Assembly (NCBI GenBank): GCA_963791805.1
Contig: CAWBTU010000006.1
Span: forward strand, 186,001-250,000
Reading direction: 5' to 3'
Source of the DNA: JACMJL01 sp963791805
Lineage (GTDB): Bacteria; Bacillota; Clostridia; Clostridiales; Clostridiaceae
DNA length: 64,000 nt
The notes under the pieces were generated by a model. It was not told where the DNA came from, searched no databases, and saw nothing but the letters and a program-made list of their open reading frames with translations. Below are positions 26,403 through 35,330 of the stretch, in pieces (the first letter of the stretch is position 1; every line of letters starts with the position of its first letter). The position numbers were made by a program, and so were the translations under genes.

Positions 26403-27218
26403 CTAATATTTTAACTTCATACCTTGTACTGTACTCTTTTGAACAGCATATACTGCTGCTCCTAAAGCTCCCATTAATTGTGGGTCTTCATTAAGTCTTA
26501 CTATCTTAACTCTTAGAACTTTTTCTAAAGCCAGTATTAGGCCTTCGTTTTTAGCGCATCCACCAGTAATTGTTACATCTTCTATTAGTCCTACACTTTT
26601 AGCCATTCCAAAGCAACGTTTAGCAACTGAAATTTGAATTCCCTGAGCGATATCTGCTGTTGATACTTTTTGAGCTAAAAGACTTATAACTTCTGTTTCT
26701 GCAAACACACTACACTGTGAAGTTATAGAAACATTTTTTGTGGACTTTAATGATAAACTTGAAAATTCTTCAATACCTATCTCCAATGCTCTAGCCATTA
26801 GTTCAAAAAATCTACCAGTTCCAGCTGCACATTTATCATTCATTCCGAAATCTTTAACTGAACCATCTGCATCAACACTTATACCTTTTACATCTTGTCC
26901 ACCAATATCTATGATAGTTCTAACTTTAGGATTAACTGTATGGACCCCCATAGCATGGCAACTAATCTCTGAAATGTTTTCATTTGCAAGTTCAACTTGA
27001 GTTCTTCCATATCCTGTTCCAATAATATACGTTAGCTCTTCAGGTTTACTTATTCCATCTAGATTTTTTAAGGCTTCAGTAATTGTTGCTTTCGCAGACT
27101 CACCTGGATCAACTTTACTTCTAACAGTTGCTCTTGAAACAATATTTTTATTTTCATCTAAAATTACACATTTTGCATATGTGGAGCCAACATCGCATCC
27201 ACAATAATATTTTGACAT
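26403..27218 (-). CDS. 2-Hydroxyacyl-CoA dehydratase activator ATPase
   Basis: A 271-residue member of the BcrA/BadF/BzdQ-HgdC ATPase family. As a homodimer it holds one [4Fe-4S] cluster between subunits and uses ATP to push a low-potential electron into the dehydratase. Cluster cysteines are in NDKCAAGTGRF and SQCSVFAETEV; the nucleotide-binding motifs are DVGSTYAKCVI, DIGGQDVKGI and TGGCAKNEGL. Length matches HgdC. It is downstream of, and evidently serves, the two dehydratase-like subunits at 27282-30220; it is the only activator in the window, so it may serve the second pair too. Confidence 0.92.
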   Translation of the reverse strand: MSKYYCGCDVGSTYAKCVILDENKNIVSRATVRSKVDPGESAKATITEALKNLDGISKPEELTYIIGTGYGRTQVELANENISEISCHAMGVHTVNPKVRTIIDIGGQDVKGISVDADGSVKDFGMNDKCAAGTGRFFELMARALEIGIEEFSSLSLKSTKNVSITSQCSVFAETEVISLLAQKVSTADIAQGIQISVAKRCFGMAKSVGLIEDVTITGGCAKNEGLILALEKVLRVKIVRLNEDPQLMGALGAAVYAVQKSTVQGMKLKY

Positions 27219-27281
27219 ATTAATCTTCTCTCCCTTATAAACATTTTTTGAATTTGTGGATAATTATAAAAAATTCTGACC

Positions 27282-29021
27282 TTACCATCTACCCAAATTA
27301 CAATCATCTAAAATAAGTAAGCTTGGATCTAAAGGTTCTGCATGCATTATATCTTGCATAAATTTACTTACTTCATCTCTGATTTGTTGACGGGAAGCAA
27401 CTCTATTGTCCTGTAAATCCATTTTGAATGAGCATACAGGCATATTTCTCCTTCTGCATTCTTCTTTAACCATAGCTTCCATAGTCATTACATTTTTACA
27501 ACCAATTGGCTTTGGATATAATACAAAATCAGGTCTCATTTCATTAAGTGCAATATAGAAATCATTCATATAATTTGACATAGGTCCTTTAGTATGTCTT
27601 GCCATAGTCTGCCACATATGACGTTTTGCAAGTCCAAGCAACATAGTATCTCTGGTTGTTGTATCAATATTCCACATAGGTCCACTGCTTTCAAGATCCA
27701 TTACTACTCCAATACCCCAACACCTTTCTAACCAGTTATACCAATGTCCCCAAGCTGATGGTGCTGGATTCCACATTACTGTACGAAATCTCATGTTTTC
27801 AAAACTTGGCATTCCTTTAGCTAAAGCCTTTTGAGCAATTTCTAATAATCTTCGTTGATTATGAACAGCTCCAGGCATATTTGCTAAATAGCTGAAATTG
27901 AAATAATGGCTTTGCTGAAATACGTCATTAGATAGAGGCGGATTATCAAGTTTTAACATTTCCCATCTTTCTCTCTCATACTCAACTATTTGATTATAGT
28001 TTTCACATATTTCTTTCAGCTTGTCCCAGTCCATTACTCCGCCAGCTTCCTCTTCGAAGAATTTAATCATATTTTTAATTTCATCTAAGAATGGCTCCAA
28101 GTAATCATCATTTCTAAGATCGTAAGGCATATTTAGACTATATACTTTTCTACCAAGTACTTCTTCTAGATAGTTATATTGAGCCATACCAGCATCACAA
28201 GGATAATTGGACATCAATACCGCAGCACTTGGTAGAACTTCGCCTTTTACGGCAATGCCTAAAGCCGATTTGGGTAAAGAACAAGTATCTACAGATAATC
28301 CTACTTCCTCTCCTTGCTCAATGTAAGTTAAATAAGACCATTGATCCAATTTACCAAGTAGTGTAGGTAATTCTAAACATAAGGTAGAGAAGCCCATAGC
28401 CATTAGAATTTCTACTGCTGTAGTATTCTGATTAATTACAAGTTTTTCTGGGTGATTAATTGCATTTATAAGACCCTCAGCTTGTTTTTTAACTAAAAAG
28501 TCTAATTCTTGATGCATAGCATAGAAATTAGCACCTGTACGTTTATCCATATAACTAGTTATCATTGCATTTGCTTTAGTATACTCGAACATCCAAGGAT
28601 ACTTCAAAAAACTCTCTATAAGTGTTACTGGTGGTATTGATAATGCAAATTCAAACAAAGTCTTATTTGTGCTTAACCAATACCAGTAGTTTACAAACTC
28701 TCGCTTTATTGGAAAAGGAATCATATCACTTGCTTTATCTAAATTTTTAACAAGCTTTTTGAATTCATCAGATTCTTTAATTGTATTCTTTATAAATTTT
28801 GCGTGCTTTGAATTTAACATATCCTTAGTCATATTTATTGGTACGTTCCTTTTTACTAATAAATATTTTGCTAACTTCTTAGGTGATGTTGATTTTTTCA
28901 AACTTTCTACTTTCTCTTTTACATCTGCTTTTACCTTTTTCATCGCAACAGAATTCTGAGTTTCGGTTACCATAGAAGTACCATCTTTAACTAATTTGCT
29001 TATATCCTTTAAACTCTTCAT
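27282..29021 (-). CDS. 2-Hydroxyacyl-CoA dehydratase-like large subunit
   Basis: A 579-residue protein of the HgdB/BcrC/FldBC family. The first 180 residues are a Lys-rich extension (MKSLKDISKLVKDGTSMVTE at the start) not in classical subunits. The core keeps three cysteines able to hold a [4Fe-4S] cluster (DTCSLPKSALG, SNYPCDAGMAQY, KPIGCKNVMTM). Cognate to the next subunit (29048-30220), as in alpha/beta dehydratases or benzoyl-CoA reductase-like proteins. The substrate cannot be told. A paralogue of 513 residues is at 41225-42766. Confidence 0.82.
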   Translation of the reverse strand: MKSLKDISKLVKDGTSMVTETQNSVAMKKVKADVKEKVESLKKSTSPKKLAKYLLVKRNVPINMTKDMLNSKHAKFIKNTIKESDEFKKLVKNLDKASDMIPFPIKREFVNYWYWLSTNKTLFEFALSIPPVTLIESFLKYPWMFEYTKANAMITSYMDKRTGANFYAMHQELDFLVKKQAEGLINAINHPEKLVINQNTTAVEILMAMGFSTLCLELPTLLGKLDQWSYLTYIEQGEEVGLSVDTCSLPKSALGIAVKGEVLPSAAVLMSNYPCDAGMAQYNYLEEVLGRKVYSLNMPYDLRNDDYLEPFLDEIKNMIKFFEEEAGGVMDWDKLKEICENYNQIVEYERERWEMLKLDNPPLSNDVFQQSHYFNFSYLANMPGAVHNQRRLLEIAQKALAKGMPSFENMRFRTVMWNPAPSAWGHWYNWLERCWGIGVVMDLESSGPMWNIDTTTRDTMLLGLAKRHMWQTMARHTKGPMSNYMNDFYIALNEMRPDFVLYPKPIGCKNVMTMEAMVKEECRRRNMPVCSFKMDLQDNRVASRQQIRDEVSKFMQDIMHAEPLDPSLLILDDCNLGRW

Positions 29022-29047
29022 AAATTTTTCTTATCCACCTTTCTATA

Positions 29048-30220
29048 TTATTTATTAAATGAATTAATTTCTTGTTTGTTTTTTATGCTTTCTATAAATG
29101 CTTGTATACGCGTACGCAATTGTCCCTCTCCTGTAAGAGCATATTCTCTTTCAATAGTTACATTTGGAATATTGCTTTCTTTCATTCTTTTAGGGAATAT
29201 TACGCCTTCATAACTCCATAAGTCACAGAATGCTAATTTTTCAAATATTATTCCGTCAATATTATATTCCTTTGCTAAACCCTCTGAATACTCTATCCTA
29301 TTTCTGGTTTTCTGCATCATTCTAGGACACATACAAGTTCCTAAATAGTACTCAGCTATATTTTCAAATGGATCTCCATCTACTTTAATAGGTTCCATTC
29401 CTGGAAGAGAACCAAAACAATATCGATCTGCTACAACTATAGCACCTTGAGCTTCTATTAATTCTGTAAATTCAGGCTTATCAAAAGTAGAACCAACTAT
29501 CATAAGTCTTGGCAGATCATTTACATCAGCTTCCCTAGATTCAATTTCAGCTTTAATTTTCTTTAATGGCGCTATGAGTAAATCTTTAGGTGCAACTTTA
29601 CTAGCTCCATAGATTTTATGCCATTCAGTACCTGTAATTTTAGGATTAGCAGCTTTTCTAAAATCACCTATAGATTGCATCAATTCATTAAATTCATTAA
29701 ATTCATTAATTGATTTTCTAAGAGTGTCATCATTAATATTTGCATTATAAGCTGTATTAAATTCATCAGCTAATTTTCTTAATTTTACTGCATACCATTT
29801 TACAGTGTAATCTACATGCTTAAATGGTGCATCTAACATGTGGATAGCAAAGTTTTCATTTTGATTACCTATTTTTAATACCTCAAAATACTGACCGCCC
29901 CTTCTTATATGATCACAGGTTGCAGAGAAAACTGCTGCACCTAAGAAATCAAATGTTCCGTCTATTCCTGCCTCTAATAAAGACCTGCAGTATGAACAAG
30001 CTGTATTTGCCATATAATAATCAGCTTGAGCGGTTCCAACAACATCTGGGGCTGTCATCCAAACTGGAAATAAGTTTCCTGTAGAAAGTAACGCCTCAGG
30101 TACAACATAGCAATTAAAACCCACAGCTGTTCTACCTTGATTAATAGCTTTTTTTACCAATTCATTATTAGGAGTTTTTAAAAGTTCTTCAAAAAAACCT
30201 ATTTGTTTTAATTTTTTCAC
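29048..30220 (-). CDS. 2-Hydroxyacyl-CoA dehydratase-like small subunit
   Basis: A 390-residue HgdB-type subunit. Candidate cluster cysteines are in NTACSYCRSLLEAG, SATCDHIRRGG and GTCMCPRMMQK, so the cluster appears intact. The start is a GTG at 30220 preceded by AGAGGGG. The three residues before it are the end of a gntR remnant: the gene is transcribed from what was the gntR promoter (minus-strand -35/-10 at 30495 and 30472). First full gene of the operon with the large subunit, the activator and the small membrane protein. Paralogue at 40023-41225. Confidence 0.85.
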   Translation of the reverse strand: MKKLKQIGFFEELLKTPNNELVKKAINQGRTAVGFNCYVVPEALLSTGNLFPVWMTAPDVVGTAQADYYMANTACSYCRSLLEAGIDGTFDFLGAAVFSATCDHIRRGGQYFEVLKIGNQNENFAIHMLDAPFKHVDYTVKWYAVKLRKLADEFNTAYNANINDDTLRKSINEFNEFNELMQSIGDFRKAANPKITGTEWHKIYGASKVAPKDLLIAPLKKIKAEIESREADVNDLPRLMIVGSTFDKPEFTELIEAQGAIVVADRYCFGSLPGMEPIKVDGDPFENIAEYYLGTCMCPRMMQKTRNRIEYSEGLAKEYNIDGIIFEKLAFCDLWSYEGVIFPKRMKESNIPNVTIEREYALTGEGQLRTRIQAFIESIKNKQEINSFNK

Positions 30221-30435
30221 CGAATTCCCCTCTTTTCATTTTTTATAAACCCCATGTGCTCAAGATGCTTCATCGCAGCATGCACTTCGGATTTATTTAT
30301 TCCGGTTTGCGCATGAAGTTCTCGCTCCGTGGGGAGTTTTTCACCGATAGCCAGTTTTCCACTAATGATCCGCTCTTCGATTTCACGGATGAGTAGTTTT
30401 CTTGGCGTCGGGATTTCAATATTATCAAATGCTAT
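30217..30435 (-). pseudogene. Truncated gntR-type regulator remnant fused to the dehydratase leader
   Basis: Reading from 30435, IAFDNIEIPTPRKLLIREIE... to HAAMKHLEHMGFIK is nearly identical to residues 2-66 of the GntR protein at 37230, but the ATG is changed to ATA and the frame breaks off after GFIK, running into EKRGIR and a stop inside the dehydratase start. The effector-binding domain is gone. About 95 percent of bases in the shared helix-turn-helix part match by eye, so the duplication is recent. Confidence 0.85.
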
Positions 30436-30453
30436 CTCATGCAGCTATATTTT

Positions 30454-30582
30454 TGATTAATCAGTAAAATCAGTATGACGCAAAATTTTAATTATGTCAA
30501 CAACTGATTACAAGTATTATGTATATTACTTGTTTGTTGACATTTTAAAAATCACATGATAATATCAAATCGTGATTAATCA
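30454..30582. promoter_or_regulatory. Divergent promoter pair with two TGATTAATCA operators
   Basis: Plus strand: TTGACA (30537), 17 bp, TAATAT (30560), then TGATTAATCA (30573-30582) in front of the ferredoxin gene. Minus strand: TTGACA (30500-30495), 17 bp, CATACT (30477-30472), then TGATTAATCA (30463-30454) in front of the dehydratase operon. Each operator starts 7-8 bp past its -10. The two operators are 119 bp apart. GntR-family binding is inferred from the neighbouring regulators. Confidence 0.8.
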
Positions 30583-30633
30583 GTATTAAAGGCATGCGAA
30601 TATAAAAATTTAGAGAGAAAGAAGTTGTTAATT

Positions 30634-31560
30634 ATGAAAGAAGAAAAAAAGAACAAGTATACCTCAAAAAAGTTACAGATATCCGGTATCACCATTTATG
30701 ACAGTAACAGTAACTTCCGTAGAGACTTCTTAAAGCACCACTTAAATAACTCCGTGGATGTAGTTCGCTTCTCTTATGCTATGGGCAAGATGGCTTCAAA
30801 GCCTATTATCGGTAAAATATTCTCGAAGGCTATGTCGCTACACTACCACTATCTCCATACGAACTCCGTGGTCCTACCCATTGAGGTGGTGGAGGAGCTT
30901 ATCGAGAACTCAACAGATATGGCAGTTACGCCCTGCGTCTGCCGTGTTGTGCAAAACAAATGTGACAATCCAATTAACACATGTTTTGGAATAAACTTCT
31001 ATGGAAGCTTAAAGAGAAAGGCGGGAGAAAAGGCGGTGGATAAGGAGACCGTGCTGAAGGTTGCCCGCGACAGCCATGAAAGAGGATTGATTGCCGCTTT
31101 GGAATCCTGCGTGCAACCCTACCAGAGCAATTTGTGTTTTTGTTGCGCCTGTTGTTGTATGCCACTAAATTTGCAAACCACATACGGAGTAAAATTTGTC
31201 AAATATTACGGACCGTACCTGCCCCACTTCGATGATAGCAAATGTGACAAATGTGACAAGTGCGTCAAGGCTTGCCCAGTGGATGCACTGACAGTCGATG
31301 AGACAGGCCACCACATCGACCTTGAAAAGTGTCTTGGTTGCGGTCTGTGTGAAAGTGCCTGCCCGAATCATCTCGGACACATGGAAAGGCATGAGGAACG
31401 CGACATGAATCCTACGGAGCCTAGTAGCCTAAGGGTGATCTTGTCCATCCTATATGTCTACATGGTATTGGCCCCATCAGTCTTTGTATACAAGCTGTTC
31501 GCTGGTAGCCAGCAAAATAAGATGCTAGAACCACCCCGTGACAATGACATTATCCGCTAA
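30634..31560 (+). CDS. Membrane-tethered Cys-rich ferredoxin-like protein
   Basis: A 308-residue protein. Residues 1-170 form a domain with CVCRVVQNKCDNP, then CFG and the Cys knot CFCCACCCMPL. Two 4Fe-4S motifs follow (CDKCDKCVKACPVDA and CLGCGLCESACPNHL). The last 50 residues contain a hydrophobic helix (LRVILSILYVYMVLAPSVFVY), so it is likely membrane-anchored with the clusters in the cytoplasm. ATG at 30634 is chosen by match to the paralogue (36101-37030). Likely an electron donor to the dehydratase activator or to the oxidoreductase at 31794; inferred. Confidence 0.78.
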   Translation: MKEEKKNKYTSKKLQISGITIYDSNSNFRRDFLKHHLNNSVDVVRFSYAMGKMASKPIIGKIFSKAMSLHYHYLHTNSVVLPIEVVEELIENSTDMAVTPCVCRVVQNKCDNPINTCFGINFYGSLKRKAGEKAVDKETVLKVARDSHERGLIAALESCVQPYQSNLCFCCACCCMPLNLQTTYGVKFVKYYGPYLPHFDDSKCDKCDKCVKACPVDALTVDETGHHIDLEKCLGCGLCESACPNHLGHMERHEERDMNPTEPSSLRVILSILYVYMVLAPSVFVYKLFAGSQQNKMLEPPRDNDIIR

Positions 31561-31562
31561 TG

Positions 31563-31679
31563 ATGATTGAAAGTGTACTTCTTTCAACTACTCTTGCTGC
31601 TACGGCTACGTTCAAGCGAGCTGATCTAAAGGGGATTCGTAGAAAATCTGAGAGGTTCGGTGAGTCAATAACGACATAA
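31563..31679 (+). pseudogene. DUF92 gene remnant with internal deletion
   Basis: MIESVLLSTTLAATATFKRA is joined directly to DLKGIRRKSERFG and a stop. The intact homologue (35331-36098) has the same start and continues FKRALTKTG..., with GKRADPKGIRRKS about 45 residues later. The remnant thus lost the stretch between two KRA-coding sites, consistent with recombination at short repeats, and the rest of the gene. The start overlaps the ferredoxin end as in the intact copy. Confidence 0.85.
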
Positions 31680-31793
31680 TAAATTCTATGAAAAATGTCA
31701 CTAGGTTTCTACTGGCAATACTGATTCTTGGCTGGATTAGCGAAGAACATATTATTTATAAATCATTTTTATACACAAAAGGAGGATTTTAAT

Positions 31794-34457
31794 ATGAACC
31801 CAAGAAAGAAAATTATTAAACTTGCAAAAAAAATCAGTGGACCAACGGCAATGGTAGCCAAGCTTGACGAGAACTCACCAGAATATAAATTTCTGAATTG
31901 TGTAGTAACAGATGAAATGGCTGACGTTGCTCTTGCTATGGAACTTCGCAAGACGTTACCTATTACAGAAATCGCGAGAAAATGTGGGAAATCCTATGAG
32001 GAAACAAAAAAACTTGTCCTAGAACTGGCGGATCGTGGAGTCTGCGTATTTCATAACGAAAACGGAGTGGATGTATTTGAACTTCCATGTTTTGTTCCAG
32101 GATCAATGGAGAGGGCTCTCGCCAACGATATATTAAGCGTTAAATATCCCCAAATCGCTGAAGCCTTTGAGGAATACACACGCATTAGGTCGGCTGTGCT
32201 TGCTCCTATGTTGCCATTGGGTGGGGGAGTAATGCGTACGATACCCATTCTCGATTCGGTGGATACCGGCACTCGTACCGTGGAATTCGAAGAACTTTCC
32301 ACTATGCTGGAAAAAAGCACGCTCTTTGCAGTAGCAATTTGCTCATGTCGTCGTACCCGTAGGTTAATGGGTGAAGGGTGTGGACACCTTGAAGAGGATA
32401 TGTGCATATCTTTAGATAAAAATGCGGAATGGTACTTACGTACTGGCAAGGCGAGAGAGATAACCCGGGAGGAAGCCTATGAGATTATCAGGAAAGCTGA
32501 AGAGAACGGTTTAATGCACAACGTTACGAATACTGACGGCGGAGAGCCAGCAATTATTTGTAATTGTTGTGTATGCTCTTGCTTTGCACTGCGTTCTACA
32601 GTTATGTTCAGGTCTCCTGATATGCTACGCTCTAACTTTGCTGCTGTTCCCGACACGACTAAATGTGTGGCGTGCGGCCAGTGCGTTGAAACCTGTCCGA
32701 CGAATGCTCTGAAGCTTGGGCATAAATTATGCTCAAAGAAGCCCGTGCTGGAACCAGTAACACCATCACCCCGTGACCATGTCTGGGGGGAAAAGTACTG
32801 GAACACGGAATACAGGACGAACAGGATAAATGTGGCAAAGAGCGGCACATCCCCCTGCAAGACCGCATGCCCAGCGCATATAGGAGTGCAAGGATATATT
32901 AAGCTTGCTTCTATGGGGCGTTATACTGATGCTTTGAAGCTCATCAAAAAAGAAAATCCATTTCCAGCCGTCTGTGGCAGAATATGTCCCCATAAATGTG
33001 AGGACGCCTGTACACGAGGTGATATAGACCAGCCCATTGCTATTGACGAAATCAAGAAATTCATTGCAGATCAGGAGCTGAATTCCAATGTTCGCTTCTT
33101 GCCGAATAAACGAAACAATTACAGTGACAAGAAGATAGCCATTGTTGGCGCCGGTCCCGCTGGCTTATCTTGTGCCTATTTTCTTGCACTTGATGGATAT
33201 TCCATCACAGTATTTGAAAAGCAGGAAAAGCTCGGTGGTATGCTGATGCTCGGAATACCCTCTTTCCGACTTGAAAAGGACGTTGTTAACACGGAAATTG
33301 ATATTTTACGTGAAATGGGAGTTGAGTTCAGGACTGGCATCGAAGTCGGTAAGGATGTAACCTTGGATGAACTGCGCTCCCAGGGCTATAAGGGCTTTTA
33401 TCTTGCAATCGGTGCACAGGGGGGACGCAAGCTCGGTATTGAGGGTGAGGACGCAGAGAACGTTATTGCCGGTGTTGATTTCCTGCGTGACATCAATCTT
33501 GGAAAGAAAGCAAAGCTCTCCGGCAACGTGGTTATCATCGGTGGCGGCAACGTTGCGATAGATGTTGCGCGTACAGCAATCCGCGAGGATGCAGCAACAG
33601 TTAATATGTATTGTATTGAAAGCGAAAAGGAAATGCCCGCGCTGCTCGAAGAGATCGAAGAAGCAAATGCTGAGGGCATTGTTATCATCAATGGCTGGGG
33701 ACCGAAGCGCATTATCATCGAAAACGGTAAGGTTACTGGCGTAGAATTTAAAAAGTGCGTATCTGTATTTGAGGATGGTTTCTTTGCTCCGAAGTATGAT
33801 GAGGACGAGATAATCACAGTTTCTGCTGATTACGTTCTTCTCTCAGTTGGTCAGTCCATAGAATGGGGAAATCTGATTAAGGGAAGCAAGGTCGTGCTGG
33901 GCCGTGGAAATACAGTTATTGCGAACGAAATCACCTACCAGACTGCGCAGCCTGATGTTTTTGTCGGCGGAGATGTATTCTCCGGACCGAAGTTTGCTAT
34001 TGACGCTATTGCTGCTGGAAAGCAGGGCGCCATTTCACTCCATCGCTTTGTACAGCGCGGTCAGGACCTTCTCATTGGACGTGTAAGCAGTGAATATCGC
34101 GCATTTGACAAGGAAAATGTCATTATTCAGGACTATAATAACACCCAGCGTCAAAGACCACTCCATTCTGGGGTAGGCAAAGATTCCTTTGCGGATAACC
34201 GCCATACATTTACTGAGGAGCAAATCAAGAAGGAAACCTCCCGTTGTCTAGGTTGCGGGGCTGTGGTAGTAGACCCGGAAATGTGCATTGGTTGTGGAAT
34301 GTGCACAAGCAGGTGTATGTTTGATGCAATAAAACTTGAGAAAATCACAAACCTATATGGCAACAAATTCGAAAGAATGCCTATAGCACTTACCGCAAAT
34401 GCTATCAAGAGAGCAGTGAAAATTACTGCGAGTACATTCAAGAGACTGAAAAACTGA
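31794..34457 (+). CDS. Multi-domain iron-sulfur/FAD pyridine-nucleotide oxidoreductase
   Basis: An 887-residue protein. Residues about 1-300 carry a helical start plus the same Cys-rich domain as the tethered ferredoxin (ICSCRRTRRL...CGHLEEDMCISL, then ICNCCVCSCFAL) and a 4Fe-4S motif (CVACGQCVETCP). Next is a GltD-like part: cysteines CKTACPAHIG and CGRICPHKCEDACTRGDID, then FAD motif IAIVGAGPAGLSCAYFLA and NAD(P) motif VVIIGGGNVAIDVART. The C-terminus has CLGC and CIGCGMCTSRCMFDA. This build resembles NADPH-dependent glutamate synthase small-subunit relatives that move electrons between NAD(P)H and ferredoxin. ATG at 31794 follows AAAGGAGG. Confidence 0.88.
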   Translation: MNPRKKIIKLAKKISGPTAMVAKLDENSPEYKFLNCVVTDEMADVALAMELRKTLPITEIARKCGKSYEETKKLVLELADRGVCVFHNENGVDVFELPCFVPGSMERALANDILSVKYPQIAEAFEEYTRIRSAVLAPMLPLGGGVMRTIPILDSVDTGTRTVEFEELSTMLEKSTLFAVAICSCRRTRRLMGEGCGHLEEDMCISLDKNAEWYLRTGKAREITREEAYEIIRKAEENGLMHNVTNTDGGEPAIICNCCVCSCFALRSTVMFRSPDMLRSNFAAVPDTTKCVACGQCVETCPTNALKLGHKLCSKKPVLEPVTPSPRDHVWGEKYWNTEYRTNRINVAKSGTSPCKTACPAHIGVQGYIKLASMGRYTDALKLIKKENPFPAVCGRICPHKCEDACTRGDIDQPIAIDEIKKFIADQELNSNVRFLPNKRNNYSDKKIAIVGAGPAGLSCAYFLALDGYSITVFEKQEKLGGMLMLGIPSFRLEKDVVNTEIDILREMGVEFRTGIEVGKDVTLDELRSQGYKGFYLAIGAQGGRKLGIEGEDAENVIAGVDFLRDINLGKKAKLSGNVVIIGGGNVAIDVARTAIREDAATVNMYCIESEKEMPALLEEIEEANAEGIVIINGWGPKRIIIENGKVTGVEFKKCVSVFEDGFFAPKYDEDEIITVSADYVLLSVGQSIEWGNLIKGSKVVLGRGNTVIANEITYQTAQPDVFVGGDVFSGPKFAIDAIAAGKQGAISLHRFVQRGQDLLIGRVSSEYRAFDKENVIIQDYNNTQRQRPLHSGVGKDSFADNRHTFTEEQIKKETSRCLGCGAVVVDPEMCIGCGMCTSRCMFDAIKLEKITNLYGNKFERMPIALTANAIKRAVKITASTFKRLKN

Positions 34458-34504
34458 TATATAATATTATTCCATAGGATAAAAACGAGAAAGGTGGCTG
34501 ATGT

Positions 34505-34846
34505 ATGCATGAACTTGGAATTCTGAACCATGTGCTAAAAACACTTGAAAAGACCATGGTTAAGGAGCAACTTACTCATATTGATAAAGTGGTCTTGCAG
34601 GTCGGTGAGATATCCGGTGTAATCCCATCATACATCGAGGAGTGCTTTAAGGCGGCTATATACAAGACGCAATTCGAGGATTTGAAGCTAGAAATAGAGA
34701 TAATCCCCGGCATCGTCCGCTGTAACGAATGCAGTGAGGAGTTTAACGGCTATATACAAAACCTCAAATGTCCTAATTGCAACTCGCAAAGCTTGACACC
34801 GATAAGCGGACTAGACTTTTTAATAAAGGAAATCCATGCATGTTAA
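34505..34846 (+). CDS. hypA: HypA-like nickel/zinc metallochaperone
   Basis: A 113-residue HypA/HybF-family protein. The N-terminal MHEL (His2 is the nickel ligand) and two CxxC zinc pairs (CNECSEEF and CPNCNSQSL) are intact, as is the length. HypA hands nickel to NiFe-hydrogenase or urease precursors. No hydrogenase, urease or other hyp gene is in this window; it is 47 bases after the oxidoreductase, so it belongs to this operon. Either it serves a nickel enzyme elsewhere or it has been adapted to this system. Confidence 0.88.
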   Translation: MHELGILNHVLKTLEKTMVKEQLTHIDKVVLQVGEISGVIPSYIEECFKAAIYKTQFEDLKLEIEIIPGIVRCNECSEEFNGYIQNLKCPNCNSQSLTPISGLDFLIKEIHAC

Positions 34847-35330
34847 GACAAACTTATATTAAAAGGAGTTTGTAGATATTGACAATCTAAACATTAGTGT
34901 GTTGGGCATTCTGTTGAGGCTGGTGCATTGACCAGCCTCACTTGAATGCATGAAAAATTAAATTACGTAATAAAAGCGGGAGCACACTGCTTAGTAGAAG
35001 CAATGAATCATCTAGAAAGAACAGTATGCATAAAAATGTATGTGGAACAGAAATATTATTGGCATTTGCATTAGACTTCTAAATCAGAAAAAAGAATTCT
35101 TTCAAGTTTGCCATTAAGCGTAAAGGGTTCTGGCCCATCTGATTGATTTTTTTGATACAAGTTCCAATTAAAAGATTAATAGAATTTTTTATTACATTAT
35201 AATAACGAGGTACTTACTAAAAAAAGTAAATACCTCGTTAATTAATTCTTTAATTTTATTTCTGGGGGGTATATTCAAAACCTATTTTTACATATAAAAA
35301 TCATTTATAAATAATATGTTCTGTGCTAAT
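34847..35330. other. Intergenic region with two strong hairpins between convergent operons
   Basis: No gene. GAGGCTGGT/ACCAGCCTC (34916-34939) follows hypA. AACGAGGTACTTACT/AGTAAATACCTCGTT (35204-35239) follows the minus-strand DUF92 gene. Neither has a long T run, but their places fit transcription ends for the two convergent operons. Confidence 0.55.

Noticed and set aside
26403..30220. Classical benzoyl-CoA reductase (BcrABCD)
   Set aside because: Only one activator-type ATPase is present and no ring-degradation genes adjoin, so that name cannot be supported.
32477..32860. Several long frames on both strands across 31.7-36.3 kb
   Set aside because: This part is less AT-rich, so antisense frames are open by chance. 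The coding strand is fixed by cysteine and nucleotide-binding motifs.
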